Source: Betaproteobacteria bacterium (GTDB lineage: Bacteria; Pseudomonadota; Gammaproteobacteria; Burkholderiales; Ferrovaceae). Taken from it: a stretch of DNA of 53,093 nucleotides. A program made the translations under genes and the position numbers. Below, piece after piece: positions 45,326 through 53,093 of this stretch. The notes beneath the pieces are model-generated. The model worked only from the letters and a program-made list of their open reading frames with translations. It was not told the DNA's origin and made no database searches. The DNA is taken from NCBI GenBank assembly GCA_028866015.1, contig JAGWIW010000011.1:1-53093 (forward strand), written 5' to 3'. Each line of letters starts with the position of its first letter. The stretch's first letter is position 1.

Positions 45326-47003
45326 TGACGCCTACCCACTCCTTGACCACCGATGCAACGATCTTGGGTTCCTGCTGCGCCATCTGCTTGGCGGCCCCCA
45401 GGTTGTTCTCATAGGACGGCGCATAACCCGGCTGCCCCCCCTGATCCGTCATGGGGGGTATTTCGCCAGGGGGAAACCGGGGCTCCGGCGCAGTGGCCAG
45501 CACCCGGGCGAGATTGCGGAAGGCGGGGCGAATGACGCCCAGAATCAGGAACAGGGCCACCGCGGCAATGACGACATACTTGAGGCCTTCCTTGACCATG
45601 CTCAAGGTTTCGGGCTGCTTCCAGAGCGGAACGTCCGGAATGACTTCCTTGTGGCTGTCGAAGGCGCTGTTGAGCACGCTCAACGTGTCCCCCCGTTTTT
45701 CATCAAAACCCACGGCATCCTTGATGAGGTCGGTGATCTGTTTCTTTTCTCGCTCGGTCAGGGGCCGCGTACTCATTTTACCTGCCGCATCCGTGACCGT
45801 GCGGTTATTGAGCACAACCGCCACGGAAAGGCGGCGCAGCGCACCCACGCCCATCTTGGTGTGGCTGATGGTCCGGTCCACCTGGAAATTGGTGGTGGTT
45901 TCCTTGCGGTTGCTGGCACTGGTGGGCACAGCAGGCTGTGCGGGGGCAGCAGCGGCACCGGCTGCACCCGGTGCATTCGGTCGGGCCCCAGCAGCAGCGG
46001 CCGGCTGCGGCGGCGGTGCCGTAAGAGGCGCGGTTGCCGGCACCGGGGGCTGGTTGGAGAGCGCCCCGGGAATGCCTCCGGTGGTGGCGCTGGCATTGGT
46101 GCTGTTGGATTCCAGGGTCTGCTGGCTCAGGACGGCAGCCTGGTTGGGCGGCTGGTTGGGCTTGTAGGTCTCCGCCGTTTGCTCCGACTGGGTGAAGTCC
46201 ACGTCCGCCGTCACTTCGGCATGCACGTTGTGGGCCCCCACCAGCGGCGAGACGATGTCTTCGATGCGCTTGACGTAATCCTTTTCCATCTGGTGGATGT
46301 ATTTCAGCTGGGTGGCATCCAGGGCCAGCGCACCATTGTCGGGGGGCGCGCTCAGCAGCGTCCCGCTTTGATCCACCACGGTGACATTCTTGGCCGGCAT
46401 GTTGGGCACGCTGCTGGAAATGAGGTGGACGATGGCATTGACCTGCCCGGCATCCAGGGTTCGCCCCGGATAAAGCGCAAGAACCACCGAGGCGGTGGGA
46501 CTTTCCTGGTCTTTCACGAACACGGTCGGTTTCGGGATGGCCAGGTGAATGCGCGCCGTCTGCACCGAGGCCAGGGTTTGCACCGAGCGGGCCAGCTCCC
46601 CTTCCAGGGCCCGTTTGTAATTGACTTGCTCCAGAAACTCGCTGGTGCCGAATTTCTGGTTTTCCATCAGTTCAAAACCCACGGTGCCGCCCTTGGGCAA
46701 CCCCTGGGACGCCAGCCTCAGTCGCACTTCATGAACCTGGTTGGCAGGCACCAGAAGCGCCCCACCCCCTTCAGCAAACTTGTAGGGAACGTTCATCTGC
46801 TGCAGGGAATCAATGATGGCACCGCCATCGCGATCGGAAAGGTTGCTGTAGAGGATCCGGTAATCCGGGGTCGTTCCCCACATCCAAAGCCCTGCAGCCA
46901 CGGCAATGAGGGCTGCAACGGCCAGGATGAGCCCCATTTTCTGGGAGCCCGAGAGCTGGTTCAGGGTTTGCGCCAAAGCGGAGGATGAATTGTTATCTGC
47001 CAT
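45318..47003 (-). CDS. fliF: Flagellar MS-ring protein FliF
   Basis: A 561-residue MS-ring subunit with two transmembrane segments (about 24-43 and near 450). Conserved parts are YRILYSNLSDRDGGAIIDSL, then FGTSEFLEQVNYKRALEGEL and the C-terminal FliG-binding tail ending VVKEWVGVNE. An Ala/Pro-rich low-complexity insert covers about residues 311-360 in the periplasmic region. The ATG at 47003 (MADNNSSS) is chosen over an earlier in-frame start at 47027. It leads the 12-kb leftward fliF-fliR run and is divergent from fliE. Confidence 0.97.
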   Translation of the reverse strand: MADNNSSSALAQTLNQLSGSQKMGLILAVAALIAVAAGLWMWGTTPDYRILYSNLSDRDGGAIIDSLQQMNVPYKFAEGGGALLVPANQVHEVRLRLASQGLPKGGTVGFELMENQKFGTSEFLEQVNYKRALEGELARSVQTLASVQTARIHLAIPKPTVFVKDQESPTASVVLALYPGRTLDAGQVNAIVHLISSSVPNMPAKNVTVVDQSGTLLSAPPDNGALALDATQLKYIHQMEKDYVKRIEDIVSPLVGAHNVHAEVTADVDFTQSEQTAETYKPNQPPNQAAVLSQQTLESNSTNASATTGGIPGALSNQPPVPATAPLTAPPPQPAAAAGARPNAPGAAGAAAAPAQPAVPTSASNRKETTTNFQVDRTISHTKMGVGALRRLSVAVVLNNRTVTDAAGKMSTRPLTEREKKQITDLIKDAVGFDEKRGDTLSVLNSAFDSHKEVIPDVPLWKQPETLSMVKEGLKYVVIAAVALFLILGVIRPAFRNLARVLATAPEPRFPPGEIPPMTDQGGQPGYAPSYENNLGAAKQMAQQEPKIVASVVKEWVGVNE

Positions 47004-47167
47004 AGTTTCAATCAGGGGTCGGCGCAACTTGGGACTTTACCGAAATCCATTATCGCCAGCTTGCCAGTGGCCATACTTTGAAACAGGCGGGGATTACGGG
47101 TGCTTTTCACGGATTGGAGCGCCCGTGACCCGTGGTAACTTTTATCCGATCCTTGAGGAGTCTGCTC

Positions 47168-47494
47168 ATGAACGTCCAATCCATTGACAGCCTGCTGGCC
47201 CAGATGCGTGCCGCGGTGGCGGCCGCGGAAGGAAAGCCGTCGGCGGCCCCGGCCTCCGCTGCGTCGGGCCAGGCCGACTTTTCATCCCTGCTGAAAGCTT
47301 CCCTGGACCAGGTGGCGCAAACGCAAAACGAGGCCCAGTCGCTGGAACAGCGCTTCACGATGGGGGACCCCAAGGTCAGCCTGAGCGATGCGATGATTGC
47401 CATGCAAAAAGCCAACATTTCCCTTCAAACGGCCGTCCAGGTGCGCAACAAGGTGGTGGCCGCCTACAACGACATCATGAACATGCAGGTCTGA
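47168..47494 (+). CDS. fliE: Hook-basal body complex protein FliE
   Basis: A 108-residue protein joining MS-ring and rod. The core is FSSLLKASLDQVAQTQNEAQ and the C-terminus VQVRNKVVAAYNDIMNMQV. AGGAG lies seven bases before the ATG at 47168. It is a single gene on the plus strand, divergent from fliF and convergent with ycgR, with only three bases between the two stops. Confidence 0.97.
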   Translation: MNVQSIDSLLAQMRAAVAAAEGKPSAAPASAASGQADFSSLLKASLDQVAQTQNEAQSLEQRFTMGDPKVSLSDAMIAMQKANISLQTAVQVRNKVVAAYNDIMNMQV

Positions 47495-47497
47495 TCC

Positions 47498-48241
47498 CTA
47501 GAGCAACTGGGCTTTTTGCTGCATGGTGATGTAGCGTTGCAGCAGCACTTCCGTCTTGCCATCAAGATTCACGAAACGGCATCCCGCGCATCCCCTGGCC
47601 TTGCCGGTATGGGAAGGGGTGATTGAAAAATACCGGACCTGGATGGCTACGGTCAGCTCCGTTTCCTCATCCAGCCGCAAGCGGCAACGGTCGATGGTTT
47701 TGCCGGGCTGCAAGTCGGCATCATCCTCGTCGCAATAGATGGCGACCCCGCCCCGGCTGATATCCCGCACTGGCAGTCCCCGCTCGCGCGGGGGATCCCC
47801 TTCCAGCAACAGGGTGCACCTGAGCGCCCCCGTGGGAAGATGGAGCCGGAAAAAGTCGCGCCGCTGGATGCGCAGCAGTTCGTCCGGCATGGGCACGTAC
47901 AATGTGGCGATGCCATCCAGTTCAGTGAGTTCCACCGTGTCGGTTTCGAACTGCACTTTGGCCTGGTGATGTGAACTCACGAAGATGCAGTTTCCGCCGC
48001 CCGCGATCTTGAGGTTTTCCTCATGGTTCTGGGACGCATCCAGCCAGATGCCGTCGTCATCCACATCCACCACCGAGGTCAGCAGGAACTCCTTGCGCTT
48101 GTCATAGTAAAGCGCTGCCCGCGCGGCATTCTTTTCAATGTCATACATGATGAAACGGATTTCCCGGGGAGAGGCGATCCTGAATTCCTCTTCATCCCCT
48201 CCCAGAAAAAACTCAACGGTCAACGGTACTTCATGATTCAT
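47498..48241 (-). CDS. ycgR: c-di-GMP-binding flagellar brake protein YcgR
   Basis: A 247-residue protein with a YcgR N-terminal domain (about 1-120) and a C-terminal PilZ domain. The c-di-GMP motifs are RRDFFR (127-132) and DISRGG (160-165). When loaded with c-di-GMP, YcgR slows or biases the motor through FliG/MotA. It belongs to the leftward late block and starts four bases inside the FlhB-like gene. The HD-GYP phosphodiesterase at 18748-19941 would counter it. Confidence 0.94.
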   Translation of the reverse strand: MNHEVPLTVEFFLGGDEEEFRIASPREIRFIMYDIEKNAARAALYYDKRKEFLLTSVVDVDDDGIWLDASQNHEENLKIAGGGNCIFVSSHHQAKVQFETDTVELTELDGIATLYVPMPDELLRIQRRDFFRLHLPTGALRCTLLLEGDPPRERGLPVRDISRGGVAIYCDEDDADLQPGKTIDRCRLRLDEETELTVAIQVRYFSITPSHTGKARGCAGCRFVNLDGKTEVLLQRYITMQQKAQLL

Positions 48242-48534
48242 GTCTTGGGTTTCTCACTCAGGTCAGCCTCGCCTCGCTCCAGACGATACAACCAAGCCAG
48301 CAATTCGGCAACGGCCAGATACAGCTCCGGCGGGATCTGGCGATCCAGTTCCACCTGCATGAGCAGGCCCACCAGCTCTTCCGACTCGTGCACGAACACG
48401 CCATGCTCGCGGGCACGGGCGATGATGGCCTGGGCCACCAGGCCACGCCCCTTGGCCACCACCCGCGGTGCGCTGTCCTGGCTCTGGTAGGCCAGTGCAA
48501 CGGCCGTCTGGCGCTTTGGGTCAGGTTGATTCAT
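48238..48534 (-). CDS. FlhB C-terminal-domain-like protein (FhlB type)
   Basis: A 98-residue protein equal to the cytoplasmic tail of FlhB without the membrane part. It has AVALAYQSQDSAPRVVAKGRG, then VELDRQIPPELYLAVAELLAW. The autocleavage motif NPTH that precedes AVAL in FlhB is missing (KRQ here). Such small paralogues can partly replace the FlhB tail in export substrate switching; a direct role is inferred. It overlaps the FliK-like gene by 14 bases and ycgR by four. Confidence 0.88.
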   Translation of the reverse strand: MNQPDPKRQTAVALAYQSQDSAPRVVAKGRGLVAQAIIARAREHGVFVHESEELVGLLMQVELDRQIPPELYLAVAELLAWLYRLERGEADLSEKPKT

Positions 48535-49633
48535 CAGCCAGGCCCACGGTGGTGCCAGAAACCGGCACGCCGGCAGCTGCCAGCGCGGAGAGCAGCTGCG
48601 GACGGGAATTGTTCATCAGGGTCCGGGTCTGCTCCGAAGCGGCCGTCAGCGCCACGTGCACTCCGCCCGCCGCCCACTGGAGCCTGGCATTGACCGGCCC
48701 CAGGTTGGGCAGGTCCATCCGGATCGAGGTCGTCCAGGGCGCTTCCTGCTGCCCGCTCCCCTTGCCGCCCCCCTGGCCGGGCTCTCGCCACAGTTCCCAC
48801 TGCATGTACTGCCCGGGAAAAAACTGGCCCTGCCACAGCAGGTGCCCGGTTTCCAGGGCTTGCAGCTGTTGTTGCACCAGGGCCTGAAGATGGGGCGGCA
48901 CCGGCAGGTTCTGGCCTGCGGCCAGCGCGCTGCTTCCTGCCTGGGCGGCAGCTGCCGAAGAGGCCGCCGTCTGGGCCACTGCGGGGGACTGGGCTGCGGC
49001 CTGCGGCGGGGCTGCATCCGCAAGGAGCAGGACCGCAGGACGCGCGGTCGCTGCCGTCTGGGCGGCCGATGGGGGCTGGTTCTGGGGTTCGGCCATCAAC
49101 TGGGCCGTGGTGCGTGTTCCCGCCACCCACTGCGCCTGGTGGGATTCGTAGAACAGGCCGCTGTCCTGGATGGCCTGCTGGAGCTGGGTGACCAGTTGCG
49201 CCGCCACCGGGGCCTCGCCGGGAGACGCCATCAGGGGCGCCTGGCTTGATCCCTGGATCAGGGCCTTGGAGGGCGTATCCGTGGTCAGATTGGACAGAAG
49301 CCGCGCCGCATCGCTCAGCTGCTGCAACGTGGAGGTGGGGTTTTCTGAAGTGGAAAGGCCGAAGGTCAGCCGCGGTTGCAGCGACAGCACCTGCAGCTGG
49401 ACGACGTCACCTGTGCGGATGGTTTCGGGCAGGTTGAGCTGCACCAGCTGCTGCGCCACCCGCACCGTGAACACGCCGGTGGAGGTCTCTGCCAGCACGG
49501 TGCCTTGGACCGTCTGGCCCAGATTGAACGAGGAGTTGGCCTGGGATGAAGGGGTATCGGTCGCCCCCGTGGGCAGCGGCTCCCGGGACTGCACGTAGGC
49601 CTTGAGGGCGCTCAGGATTTCGGGGGGCAGCAT
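48521..49633 (-). CDS. Second FliK-like hook-length control domain protein
   Basis: A 370-residue protein with a short conserved N-terminus, a long Ala/Gln/Ser-rich middle (about 150-250) and a C-terminal domain like that of FliK (IRMDLPNLGPVNARLQ followed by RPQLLSALAAAGVPVSG). It is distinct from the fliK at 40617-41813. Its overlap with the FlhB-like gene suggests that the pair acts together, since FliK and the FlhB tail are functional partners. Exact role unknown. Confidence 0.8.
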   Translation of the reverse strand: MLPPEILSALKAYVQSREPLPTGATDTPSSQANSSFNLGQTVQGTVLAETSTGVFTVRVAQQLVQLNLPETIRTGDVVQLQVLSLQPRLTFGLSTSENPTSTLQQLSDAARLLSNLTTDTPSKALIQGSSQAPLMASPGEAPVAAQLVTQLQQAIQDSGLFYESHQAQWVAGTRTTAQLMAEPQNQPPSAAQTAATARPAVLLLADAAPPQAAAQSPAVAQTAASSAAAAQAGSSALAAGQNLPVPPHLQALVQQQLQALETGHLLWQGQFFPGQYMQWELWREPGQGGGKGSGQQEAPWTTSIRMDLPNLGPVNARLQWAAGGVHVALTAASEQTRTLMNNSRPQLLSALAAAGVPVSGTTVGLADEST

Positions 49634-49666
49634 GCGTCAGTGCGCCGAATGGCCCGCGACGGTGAA

Positions 49667-49987
49667 TCAGCCGCCGCCGTAAGCTTGTCGCACCTGCTGC
49701 TCCTGACGCGTGCTGCGCATCAGCCGCTGAAGCTGCTCCATCCACGGTTGGGTATGGCGACGGATGGTGGCATCGTCCGCCAGGATCTTGAGAATCAGGT
49801 CCCGCTTTTTTGCACGTGCAGCCGGGTCCAGTTGCGCCTGCACATCGGTCTGCTTCATGGTTTCCACCTGCTGGCGACACTGGGTTTCCAGGTCAAGCAG
49901 GCGATTCCACTGGCCCTGGGCCGCAGCCTCCCGCATCAACCCCATCAGGGAGGAGAGGGATTCGTAATTGTCGATGGCGGTATTCAC
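49667..49987 (-). CDS. fliT: Flagellar protein FliT (FliD export chaperone)
   Basis: A 106-residue, largely helical protein. Size, charge and the order fliD-fliS-fliT support the call; sequence conservation in FliT is low. It has NYESLSSLMGLMREAAAQGQW and a Lys/Asp-rich centre. Start is GTG at 49987, six bases after the fliS stop, with GAGG overlapping that stop. Confidence 0.8.
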   Translation of the reverse strand: MNTAIDNYESLSSLMGLMREAAAQGQWNRLLDLETQCRQQVETMKQTDVQAQLDPAARAKKRDLILKILADDATIRRHTQPWMEQLQRLMRSTRQEQQVRQAYGGG

Positions 49988-49993
49988 ACGACC

Positions 49994-50485
49994 TCAGGCG
50001 CGTTCGTAGACCCGGGGAGCCACCGCAGCAAGCCCAGCACCGTAGGCAGCGGTTTTTGCGGGGGCAGGCTGCGGGGCTTCAGCCACGGCAGCTGCCGCAT
50101 TGGGCTTGCGGATGCTTTCCCAGGCGGTGCGAAGTTCGGCCAACAATCCGCTCACTTCATCCAGGATGGCCGGATCGTTTTCCAGGTTGGCCTGCAGCAG
50201 GCGGCGGCTCATGTACTCGTAGAGGGAGGCCAGGTTGCCTGCCAGTTCGCCGCCGGCCTCCTGGTTCAGGCTGGCCTTCAGCCCTTCGTCAATGATGGTG
50301 ATGGCGTGCGAAACCGATTTCCCCTTAAGAGGGATTTCCTTGCGCAGCATATGGTTCTTGGCCGAAGCGATTGCTAGCTGGGCTCCCTGATACAGCAGCA
50401 GGATCAACTTGTGGGGGTCGGCCGAACTCACGTTGGTTTCAATGCCTACGTCCACATAGCTTTTGATTTTGGTCATTGCATTCAT
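49994..50485 (-). CDS. fliS: Flagellin export chaperone FliS
   Basis: A 163-residue flagellin chaperone. Diagnostic parts are SYVDVGIETNVSSADPHKLILLLYQGA and LYEYMSRRLLQANLENDPAILDEV, in which only portions are identical to the family. An Ala/Pro-rich tail of about 30 residues follows the helical bundle. GAGAGCGA precedes the ATG at 50485. It lies between fliD and fliT. Confidence 0.95.
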   Translation of the reverse strand: MNAMTKIKSYVDVGIETNVSSADPHKLILLLYQGAQLAIASAKNHMLRKEIPLKGKSVSHAITIIDEGLKASLNQEAGGELAGNLASLYEYMSRRLLQANLENDPAILDEVSGLLAELRTAWESIRKPNAAAAVAEAPQPAPAKTAAYGAGLAAVAPRVYERA

Positions 50486-50497
50486 GGGATCGCTCTC

Positions 50498-52516
50498 TTA
50501 TCGAACAAGTTGGGCCAGCTGTTGGGTCAGGTAGGAACTGGTCTGGCTCATGGTGCCCAGCATGGTATTCAATGCCGAATACTGCTGCGTCAGGGCCTGC
50601 TGGATGTTGACCAGGCGGGCCTGCCACTGGGTGATCTGGTTGTTGATGTTGGTGACATCGGTGTTGATGCCGTTGGTTTCCGCCGCAATCGGTCCGCTGG
50701 TGGGGTCGAGCAGGGAAGTGGCGATGTTGCTGAGGGACACCGCATAGCCCTGGGTATAGCTCACCGTGCCCCGGCTGCCTGTGGCGCCCCCGGCCACCTG
50801 GATCATGAGGCCGCTGCTGTTGCCCGAAGTGGACGTCAGGTACTGCCCGTTGCCGGTGGCCGATGTTCCGTTGATGGTGCCCGCCACGTCCTGGCCATTG
50901 GTCTGTACCGGAGACGCACCGAAAAGCCCCGTGCTGCCATTGCCGCCGGTCACGGCCACGCTGGAGGAAGAACCGTAGTTGTTGGCCGTGATGCCCAGCA
51001 CTCCGGCATTCTGGGTGACGGAAACCGACTGTCCGATTGCCGAAAGTCCGGATGAGCTGTTGATGAGCGATTGCAGCTGGGTGGCAAGCGATGCTGCGGT
51101 GTAGGTCGCTGGCGGAATCACAATCGTGGTGGCCACCCCATCGATGGTGAGGTTGATGGTGTCGTTGCTGCCCTGGGTGACGGTGAGCCCTGCCGCGGCG
51201 GAACCGGTGAGGCTGCCCTGGCTTGCCAGCTGGGTGATGTTGACCGCATAGGAGCCGGGGACCGTATTGGGTCCTGCGCTGCTGTAACTGATCAGGCTGT
51301 CGGAGGCTTTGCCCACATTGGCAAACAGGCTTGCGATGTCGCTTGCGTTGGTGGTGATGGCAGTATTGAGCTTGTTGGTGTCCACCGCCAGGCTGCCGTC
51401 TTTCTGGAACGTCACGCCAATGGCATCCAGCGTCGAGTAGGTACTGGTGGTGCCTGTGATGGCGTTGTTGAGCACCGCGTGCATCTGCGTTTCGATGGCG
51501 TTCACCATCGGGTCGCCCATGAGGGTGCCGGCCGTGTTGGAGGAACTGTTGTAGCTTGCCACGCCCTGGATGGCCGTGTTGAGGCCGTTGTAAGCATTCA
51601 CGAAGGAATTGACGGCCGACGTAATTCCGGAGGTATTGTTCGTGACCGAAATGGTGGCCGCAGACGTGGTGACCCCATTGAGGTTGAAGGTCAACCCCTG
51701 CACGGCATTGCTGACAGTGTTGCTGCTGGACGTGACGCCGATGCCGTTGACTGTCAACTGGGCGCTTTGAGCGGCCGTGGTCTGGGACAGGGCCTGACTT
51801 CCGGCAGGATTCTCGCTCAGCAGGCTGCTGAGGGTGGAGTCCCCGGAAACGGAAATCTGCATGCTGTTGCTGGCCCCGGAAGATCCGGTCAGCACCAGGC
51901 GATAAGGAGCCGCACTGCCATCATTGACGATGCTGGCCGACACGCCAATGTTGGCCGCATTGATGGCATCCGCAATGCCCTGAAGCGAATTGTTGCTGCT
52001 GTTGATGGTCACCGTCTTGGTGCCATTGCCGTTGGGCGTGAACGAGGCACCACTGTAGGTGCCGGAAGTGCCGTTGCTGAGCGTGCCACCGCTGATGGTG
52101 CCAAAGGTGAACGACAGCGTGGTGGCAGCGCCGCTGCCGATGGCTGCTGAAGCGCTGGTTTGCCCTGAGGCCACCAGGCTCTGGGCCTGGGCCAGGGTCG
52201 ACACCGACACGGAGTAATTGCCCAGCGAGGCCCCGCTGGCAGCGCTCACCCCCACAGCCGAACTGGACGAAGAAGCGTTGAGGGACTGGTACTGGCTTGC
52301 CGAACTCAGGGCCTGAACAGCGGTCTGGAAGGAGGTGAGCGCGCCCTTGACGGTGCCCAGGGCCGTGAGCTGGGTCTGGTAACCCGCTTCCTGCTGCTGC
52401 AGCAGCGTGACCGGTTGGCTTTCCACCGTCATCAACTGGCTGACGATGCTGGAAACATCGATCGACTGGTTGGTGACCGGCGCTGCTGAAATCGTCGATG
52501 ACGTGTTGATGGCCAC
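50498..52516 (-). CDS. fliD: Flagellar filament cap protein FliD, enlarged
   Basis: A 672-residue filament cap protein, longer than the E. coli form (468). The N-terminus has IDVSSIVSQLMTVESQPVTL, and the C-terminus LSNIATSLLDPTSGPIAAET and QWQARLVNIQQALTQQYSAL, which form the coiled D0/D1 parts. There are no cysteines. A FliD_N-like segment near residue 100 (GNYSVSVSTLAQAQSLVAS) has a related copy near 430 (GSYAVNITQLASQGSLTG), each followed by a Thr/Ser-rich beta domain, so the surface part looks duplicated. It lies between flaG and fliS. Confidence 0.95.
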   Translation of the reverse strand: MAINTSSTISAAPVTNQSIDVSSIVSQLMTVESQPVTLLQQQEAGYQTQLTALGTVKGALTSFQTAVQALSSASQYQSLNASSSSSAVGVSAASGASLGNYSVSVSTLAQAQSLVASGQTSASAAIGSGAATTLSFTFGTISGGTLSNGTSGTYSGASFTPNGNGTKTVTINSSNNSLQGIADAINAANIGVSASIVNDGSAAPYRLVLTGSSGASNSMQISVSGDSTLSSLLSENPAGSQALSQTTAAQSAQLTVNGIGVTSSSNTVSNAVQGLTFNLNGVTTSAATISVTNNTSGITSAVNSFVNAYNGLNTAIQGVASYNSSSNTAGTLMGDPMVNAIETQMHAVLNNAITGTTSTYSTLDAIGVTFQKDGSLAVDTNKLNTAITTNASDIASLFANVGKASDSLISYSSAGPNTVPGSYAVNITQLASQGSLTGSAAAGLTVTQGSNDTINLTIDGVATTIVIPPATYTAASLATQLQSLINSSSGLSAIGQSVSVTQNAGVLGITANNYGSSSSVAVTGGNGSTGLFGASPVQTNGQDVAGTINGTSATGNGQYLTSTSGNSSGLMIQVAGGATGSRGTVSYTQGYAVSLSNIATSLLDPTSGPIAAETNGINTDVTNINNQITQWQARLVNIQQALTQQYSALNTMLGTMSQTSSYLTQQLAQLVR

Positions 52517-52528
52517 AGGTGCTCCCTA

Positions 52529-52930
52529 TCAGACTTTCTGCTGGTGCAGCATGCCCTGCTGCATGGCATCGATGGCCTGGGCGATGGCCAGGGCCTGCTT
52601 GGACGGAATCTGCTTGATGACCGTGCCTGTGCCGGATTCCACCACATTGACCACGGTTTCCTTGGTGCTCTGGTCGATGCTGAACGTCACCCCCCGGTTC
52701 AGGAACTGGGAGGACTGGTTGAGGCTGGCCACGGCGGCCTTCACTTGAGCCTCGCTCTGGGCAAAGGAAGGCTGCGAACCATTCGACTGTGGCGAGCTCG
52801 CACCCTGAACCCCTGTAGCAGGAGGCACAGCGGCCGGCGCATTGGGCGCAGGCGAAGCAGAAGACACAATCGGCCCGTCGCTCGGAAGCGGGGCCGGTAA
52901 GCTGCTGCCACTCAAATTCTGGATAATCAT
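52529..52930 (-). CDS. flaG: FlaG family protein
   Basis: A 133-residue protein of the FlaG family, often found between flagellin and fliD and linked to filament length. The conserved C-terminal half is LNRGVTFSIDQSTKETVVNV and TVIKQIPSKQALAIAQAID. The N-terminal half is Pro/Ala/Ser-rich. It follows the flagellin terminator hairpin and precedes fliD by 12 bases. Confidence 0.93.
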   Translation of the reverse strand: MIIQNLSGSSLPAPLPSDGPIVSSASPAPNAPAAVPPATGVQGASSPQSNGSQPSFAQSEAQVKAAVASLNQSSQFLNRGVTFSIDQSTKETVVNVVESGTGTVIKQIPSKQALAIAQAIDAMQQGMLHQQKV

Positions 52931-52952
52931 GTCTGATATCCTCGAAGGTCGA

Positions 52953-52987
52953 AACCCGACGGACAGTTCTGGACTGCCCGCCGGGTT
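52953..52987 (-). terminator. Terminator between flagellin and flaG
   Basis: A 15-bp stem with two wobble pairs (52953-52967 with 52973-52987) and a 5-base loop. On the minus strand it ends GGGTTTCG. It would end most flagellin transcripts and reduce expression of flaG-fliD-fliS. No separate promoter for flaG was found. Confidence 0.75.
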
Positions 52988-53012
52988 ATCTTACTTTAAA
53001 CGCCTCATTGCG

Positions 53013-53093
53013 TTACTTCAACAGCGTCAGCACCGCATTGGGCAGGGCGTTGGCCTGGGCCAACATCGCCGTACCGGCCTGCTGCAGGATCTG
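53013..53093 (-). CDS. fliC: Flagellin, C-terminal end only
   Basis: The last 26 codons and TAA stop of a leftward gene that enters from beyond the window. The residues QQAGTAMLAQANALPNAVL followed by TLLK are the typical flagellin D0 C-terminal helix. The rest of the gene, its copy number and its promoter are outside the window. Position before flaG and fliD fits. Confidence 0.93.
   Translation of the reverse strand, partial: QILQQAGTAMLAQANALPNAVLTLLK

Noticed and set aside
45177-46988. Long open frame antisense to fliF (about 600 codons)
   Set aside because: Antisense frames in GC-rich genes are often open. No family motifs, and fliF/fliG on the other strand are unmistakable. The same applies to long antisense frames at 75-1367, 39121-40416, 42350-43936 and 51071-52150.
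47004-47167. FliA-like elements TAAAGTCC and GCCGACCC (minus strand) before fliF
   Set aside because: The spacing from TAAA to the -10 is about three bases too short for a sigma-28 promoter, and fliF is normally an early-class gene.
47168-47494. fliE alone and divergent from fliF as an unusual rearrangement
   Set aside because: The same divergent layout occurs in E. coli and Salmonella, so it is ordinary.

Overview
This window comes from a flagellated Gram-negative proteobacterium, most likely a betaproteobacterium of the Nitrosomonadales type. That placement is an inference from the CysB and IspH sequences, the gene order rpsT-murJ-ribF-ileS-lspA-ispH, and the general GC-rich composition; no 16S gene is present. 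Coding density is very high. No stretch longer than 300 bases lacks a gene; the longest gap is about 205 bases, after the tRNA. I see no insertion sequence, CRISPR array, prophage or plasmid gene.

Region 1 (1-15219) is core metabolism. An arginine operon runs leftward (argD, argF, argG; argG is cut by the window edge), and rpsT lies upstream with its own promoter and terminator. Rightward come murJ, then a divergent cysB / sulfite-exporter pair, then a tightly overlapping operon ribF-ileS-lspA-(sulfite-oxidase-like molybdoenzyme)-ispH. The slot held by fkpB in E. coli is filled here by the molybdoenzyme. Next are an Irr-like Fur-family regulator, an NDUFA9-like epimerase, a pteridine-reductase-type SDR and tRNA-Thr(CGT).

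Region 2 (15220-23968) is accessory. A TPR plus glycosyltransferase-like gene of lower GC sits next to the tRNA. It is followed by a striking six-gene operon: HDOD protein, stand-alone CheB methylesterase domain, HD-GYP c-di-GMP phosphodiesterase, group II PLP decarboxylase, RimK-like ATP-grasp ligase and a second fold-type-I PLP enzyme. This operon starts with a near-perfect FliA (sigma-28) promoter, TAAAGTTT-N11-GCCGACAA. It therefore appears to couple a small-molecule pathway of unknown product to late flagellar gene expression. This is the best candidate for an undescribed system in the window.

Region 3 (23958-53093) is one large flagellar cluster. flgA is divergent from flgBCDEFGHIJ, and flgKL has its own FliA-type promoter. 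A leftward run fliFGHIJKLMNOPQR ends in a second TPR/glycosyltransferase-like gene translationally coupled to fliR. Single fliE is divergent from fliF. A leftward late block holds fliC (3' end only), flaG, fliD, fliS, fliT, a second FliK-like gene, an FlhB C-domain-like gene and the c-di-GMP brake ycgR. Not in the window: flhA, full flhB, flhF/flhG, fliA, flgM/flgN, motAB, other chemotaxis genes and the master regulator. Oddities include a FlgJ lacking its muramidase domain, repeat modules in FlgK, FlgL and FliD, and Ala/Pro-rich inserts in FliF, FliL and FliK.
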